Positions 61,332 through 64,000 of a DNA stretch of 64,000 nt are shown in pieces. The notes under the pieces were generated by a model. That model was not told where the DNA came from and did no database searches. It worked only from the letters and a program-made list of their open reading frames with translations. Source of the stretch: Desulfonatronum thiodismutans (GTDB lineage: Bacteria; Desulfobacterota; Desulfovibrionia; Desulfovibrionales; Desulfonatronaceae). Position 1 is the first letter of the stretch; every line of letters starts with the position of its first letter. A program made the translations under genes and the position numbers. The DNA lies in the NCBI RefSeq assembly GCF_000717475.1, contig NZ_JPIK01000020.1:62001-126000 (forward strand), written 5' to 3'.

Positions 61332-61867
61332 TTCGGATCTCCTCCTTGCAGGGCGTCGTGAAACGGAAAATGAGTGGAAAGGCTGTCGCGCAGGCGACAG
61401 AGCACCCGTTCGGCGGTTGCGCCTCGGGCTCGGATGGTCGCCTCACGAGCATCCGGTCGCGCGGTGAACAATACGGCCAAGTGATCTCCGGGCAGGTCGC
61501 CGGACCGACAGTAAGAGGCCCATTCCGCGATGACCAGTCGGGCCGGTTCGTGCAGGGCGCAGAACAATTCGTCGTCCAATCCCCGGTCTTGCAGCCGGTA
61601 AAAATCAAAATGATACGTTTCCGGCTCAGTGGGGTAGACGTTCAGGTAATTGAAGCTGGGGCTGGCCACCTCGGCCTCGTCCCCGCCGGGCAGAGCCTGA
61701 ACCGCGCCCCGGGTAAACGTGGTCTTCCCCGCCCCCAACTCGCCGTCCAGTAACAGCGCCGGATACACGCCCAAGGCTCGCATGGCCTCGACAAAGCAGA
61801 CGCCCAAGGCAATGGTGGCTTCGTGATCCTTGAGGTGGAGATGAAGCGGTGACGGCGGTGAAGGCAT
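61319..61867 (-). CDS. tsaE: tRNA threonylcarbamoyladenosine biosynthesis ATPase TsaE
   Basis: 182 residues from ATG 61867; the open frame extends to TTG 61885. LLLDGELGAGKTTFTRGAVQ is the P-loop, and SPSFNYLNVYP with YHFDFYRL are typical TsaE motifs. It supports the TsaBD complex in t6A formation. It overlaps lysC by 13 bases. Confidence 0.93.
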   Translation of the reverse strand: MPSPPSPLHLHLKDHEATIALGVCFVEAMRALGVYPALLLDGELGAGKTTFTRGAVQALPGGDEAEVASPSFNYLNVYPTEPETYHFDFYRLQDRGLDDELFCALHEPARLVIAEWASYCRSGDLPGDHLAVLFTARPDAREATIRARGATAERVLCRLRDSLSTHFPFHDALQGGDPKCGS

Positions 61868-61924
61868 TGGTGGAGAGGGCCTCAAAGCGAGGCGGGTGGT
61901 TCGGTTGGCGTGGTTTTCGCTGAT

Positions 61925-62383
61925 TTATTCCTCGGAACTGGCCAGAAGGCGAAGAATGTCCTTCTTGCCCACCACGCCGACCAGCTTTCCCTCTTCCAGC
62001 ACCGGGATGGTGTGATATTTCTTTTCGGCCATCAGGTCGGCCAGCTTGTTGACCGGCGTATCCGGTGAGACGCTGACCGGGTCCGGGGTCATGGCCTGGC
62101 TGACCTTGGTGGCGGCCATCTTGTCCACGGCGCGTTGGAGCTGGCTCAGGGAGGTCAGGGCCACGAAGCCGCCCAGCAGGGTGAAAAACGAGGGCAGGGG
62201 GAATTCGCGTTGCTGGACCACGAGATCGCTTTGGCAGAGAACGCCCACCAGCTTGCCGTGATCATCCAGCACGGGCAGGCCGTTGAAGTCCCTTTCCAAA
62301 AGAATCTTGGCCGCCGCGTTGACGTCCGTATCCGGTGTCACGGTGACCACGTCCCGGGTCATGATGTCCTTGGCTGTCCGCAT
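61925..62383 (-). CDS. CBS domain protein
   Basis: 152 residues with two CBS domains (MTRDVVTVTPDTDVNAAAKI, MTPDPVSVSPDTPVNKLADL) separated by a linker with a hydrophobic stretch. Such proteins usually sense adenine nucleotides. It lies between nnr and tsaE in the operon, an arrangement I know from Desulfovibrio. Confidence 0.88.
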   Translation of the reverse strand: MRTAKDIMTRDVVTVTPDTDVNAAAKILLERDFNGLPVLDDHGKLVGVLCQSDLVVQQREFPLPSFFTLLGGFVALTSLSQLQRAVDKMAATKVSQAMTPDPVSVSPDTPVNKLADLMAEKKYHTIPVLEEGKLVGVVGKKDILRLLASSEE

Positions 62384-62413
62384 CCTGTGCGCCTCCTCTC
62401 TGCTCCGTATTGT

Positions 62414-63940
62414 TCAGGCCACTACATGTGGCAGCATATCCGCGATCTCCCGAGCCAGATTGCCTCGCCGGGGAAAGCGTTTCCTCAATTCCATACCCGC
62501 CAGGCCGTGCCAGTACACGCCCGCGTTGGCGGCGGACAGCGGGTCGAGGCCCGTGGCCAGCAGGGCACCCAGGACGCCGCAAAGTACGTCGCCGGAACCT
62601 CCCACCGCCAAGTTTGGGCAGGCAAATGGGGATACATACACGGCCCCTTCGCCGGAGGCAATGACCGTTCCGGCCCCCTTAAGCACCAGGATGACGTTCC
62701 ATTTCCGGGCGTATTCCCGGGCCGTTTCAATTCGGTTTGCCTGGACCTGCTCAATGGACAGCCCGCTGAGCATCGCCATTTCGCCAGGGTGGGGGGTGAG
62801 GATGGAGTTCAGCGGAAGTTGGGTAAAAAGGTCCTGGTTTTGGGCCAAAGCGTACAGGAAGTCCGCGTCGCCAACCAGGGGAGGCAGGTCGAGGGCTAAA
62901 AGGGCTTGGCAAAAGGCAGCCGCCTCCGGAGAGCGACCGAGTCCCGGGCCGAGAATCAGCGAGTTGAAGCGGGCGAGAGCTTCGGACAGGTCGTCGACAC
63001 AGTCCCGGCTCCAGGAGGTCCCGCGGCCCAGGGGCAGGAGCATCACCTCGGGACACCCGGCCTTGATTTCACTGGCAAGCTCAGCCGGACAGGCCACGGA
63101 GGATAGTCCGGCTCCGCAGCGTAGGGCGGCCAGGGCCGAGAGCAGAGGGGCCCCGGTCAACCCCGGAGAACCTCCGACCACCAGTACATGCCCGGCCGTG
63201 CCCTTGTGCAGCAGGTCTTCGGAAGGAGGAAGCAGGTTCAGAACGTCACGCTCCAGCAGGAATTGTCCAGGCGGCTGGGCCTGTTTAACCCGAAACGGAA
63301 TCCCGATGGGGCGGGCACGTTCCCGGCCCACGTACGGGGCGGCTTCCGGCAGGGCCGGGCCGAGCTTGGTCGCCTCGAAGCTGACCGTGGCCGAAGCCTT
63401 GACGGCAATGGGCGAAGGGCGTCCGGTCAGCCCGTTCAAACCCGTGGGGATGTCCAGGGACAGGACGAAGACTTCCTTGGGCAGGCGGTTGATGTATTCG
63501 ATCCATTGCCGGTACTCCGTCCTTAACTCCCCCTGGAAGCCGGTGCCCAGCAAGCCGTCCACCAGAATGTCCGGTCGGCGCAGATGGTCGATGTGGGCGT
63601 CGGGCAACGGGACCAAAGGCAGGCGCAGCTTGTTCAGCAGGTCCAGGTGGTAGGCGGCCGCGCCGGTATAGGCCTCGGGCGGCTTGACGTGAAACGTGCT
63701 GACCCTGGCGCCGTGGTCGGCCAGGTACCGGGCCAGGGCAAAGGCGTCCCCGCCGTTGTTGCCCGGACCGGCCAAAAGCACGACCTGTTTTCCCTCAACC
63801 GGTCCGAATTCCCGAAGCAGAACGCCCAAAGCCTCCCTGGCGGCGTTTTCCATGAGCAGTTCCTGCAGCAGACCATAGTCGCGCTGGGCCGTGGAGTCCC
63901 AACGGGCCATTTCTTCCGGTGTGGGTAACGGGCGGTACAT
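62414..63940 (-). CDS. nnr: Bifunctional NAD(P)H-hydrate epimerase/dehydratase
   Basis: 508 residues from ATG 63940, with AGGAGG upstream; a longer frame to 63994 is not needed. The N-terminal epimerase domain has LLAGPGNNGGDAFALARYL and VDGLLGTGFQG. The C-terminal ADP/ATP-dependent dehydratase domain has VLVVGGSPGLTGAPLLSALAA and ILTPHPGEMAMLSGLS, then GGSGDVLCGVLGALLA. It repairs hydrated NAD(P)H. It is first of the visible minus-strand operon. The last 60 bases of the window hold only its ribosome site. Confidence 0.95.
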   Translation of the reverse strand: MYRPLPTPEEMARWDSTAQRDYGLLQELLMENAAREALGVLLREFGPVEGKQVVLLAGPGNNGGDAFALARYLADHGARVSTFHVKPPEAYTGAAAYHLDLLNKLRLPLVPLPDAHIDHLRRPDILVDGLLGTGFQGELRTEYRQWIEYINRLPKEVFVLSLDIPTGLNGLTGRPSPIAVKASATVSFEATKLGPALPEAAPYVGRERARPIGIPFRVKQAQPPGQFLLERDVLNLLPPSEDLLHKGTAGHVLVVGGSPGLTGAPLLSALAALRCGAGLSSVACPAELASEIKAGCPEVMLLPLGRGTSWSRDCVDDLSEALARFNSLILGPGLGRSPEAAAFCQALLALDLPPLVGDADFLYALAQNQDLFTQLPLNSILTPHPGEMAMLSGLSIEQVQANRIETAREYARKWNVILVLKGAGTVIASGEGAVYVSPFACPNLAVGGSGDVLCGVLGALLATGLDPLSAANAGVYWHGLAGMELRKRFPRRGNLAREIADMLPHVVA

Positions 63941-64000
63941 GGTAATTCCTCCTGGCTTTGAAAAAGTCTCGAAAGATCGGGTGCTGGGGCGCAAGTGTCA

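Overview
The window looks like chromosome of a sulfate-reducing-type bacterium of the Desulfovibrionales (Desulfobacterota). This rests on a G+C-rich background, the gene order nnr, CBS protein, tsaE, lysC, cimA, a cobalamin-type MetH, an RpoH-class sigma factor and a type I-C CRISPR repeat of the Desulfovibrio kind. It is an inference from gene content; no species is claimed.

Layout. 1-1905: a radical SAM / DUF4130 DNA-metabolism gene pair, the first gene cut by the window edge. 2013-11705: a complete type I-C CRISPR-Cas locus: cas3, a 192-base gap holding an orphan repeat and hairpins, cas5, cas8 (with an internal Cas11 start), cas7, an extra HEAT/zinc-ribbon/nuclease gene, a frameshifted cas4, cas1, cas2, a leader and 14 repeats with 13 spacers. 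A 60-base second copy of the 3' end of the DUF4130 gene lies just beyond the array (11783-11842), so the locus is bracketed by a duplicated gene end. 12015-20119: glutamate synthase, a small Dabb / cysteine hydrolase / outer membrane barrel operon, and metK behind a structured leader. 20391-26186: an ATPase-GNAT fusion, a cation transporter, and a decayed umuDC operon interrupted by A+T-rich foreign DNA. 26187-38666: a large PAS histidine kinase, tRNA-Leu, and a minus-strand run from rpoH to tkt. 38946-46518: metH, a thiol-redox protein, an acetyltransferase, hpt, radA and a NERD protein. 46591-53520: an A+T-rich HEPN gene, a lytic transglycosylase, a PAS/GAF/PocR kinase and a DHH-CBS protein. 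53895-63940: glycogen phosphorylase, an acyl-CoA ligase, and the minus-strand operon nnr - CBS - tsaE - lysC - cimA.

How the genes work together. The Cas proteins supply adaptation (Cas1, Cas2, a broken Cas4), surveillance (Cas5, Cas8, Cas11, Cas7) and target destruction (Cas3). The HEAT-nuclease gene is coupled to cas7 by a TGATG overlap and is the best candidate for an undescribed accessory. The cas3-cas5 gap has the architecture of a crRNA-like guide: repeat tail, 27-base guide, 3' hairpin. Spacer 7 contains the exact complement of the 11-base crRNA 5' handle. Much of the rest is housekeeping: nitrogen assimilation, the methionine/SAM cycle, the pentose phosphate pathway, aspartate-family and isoleucine synthesis, and metabolite repair.

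Dispersed repeats are frequent: a perfect palindrome of at least 28 bases occurs three times between 44 and 58.5 kb, an approximately 80-base element with inverted ends occurs twice, and a CAGGAGTCAG-type repeat has entered the receiver domain of the large kinase. All calls come from reading the sequence; no database search was run.
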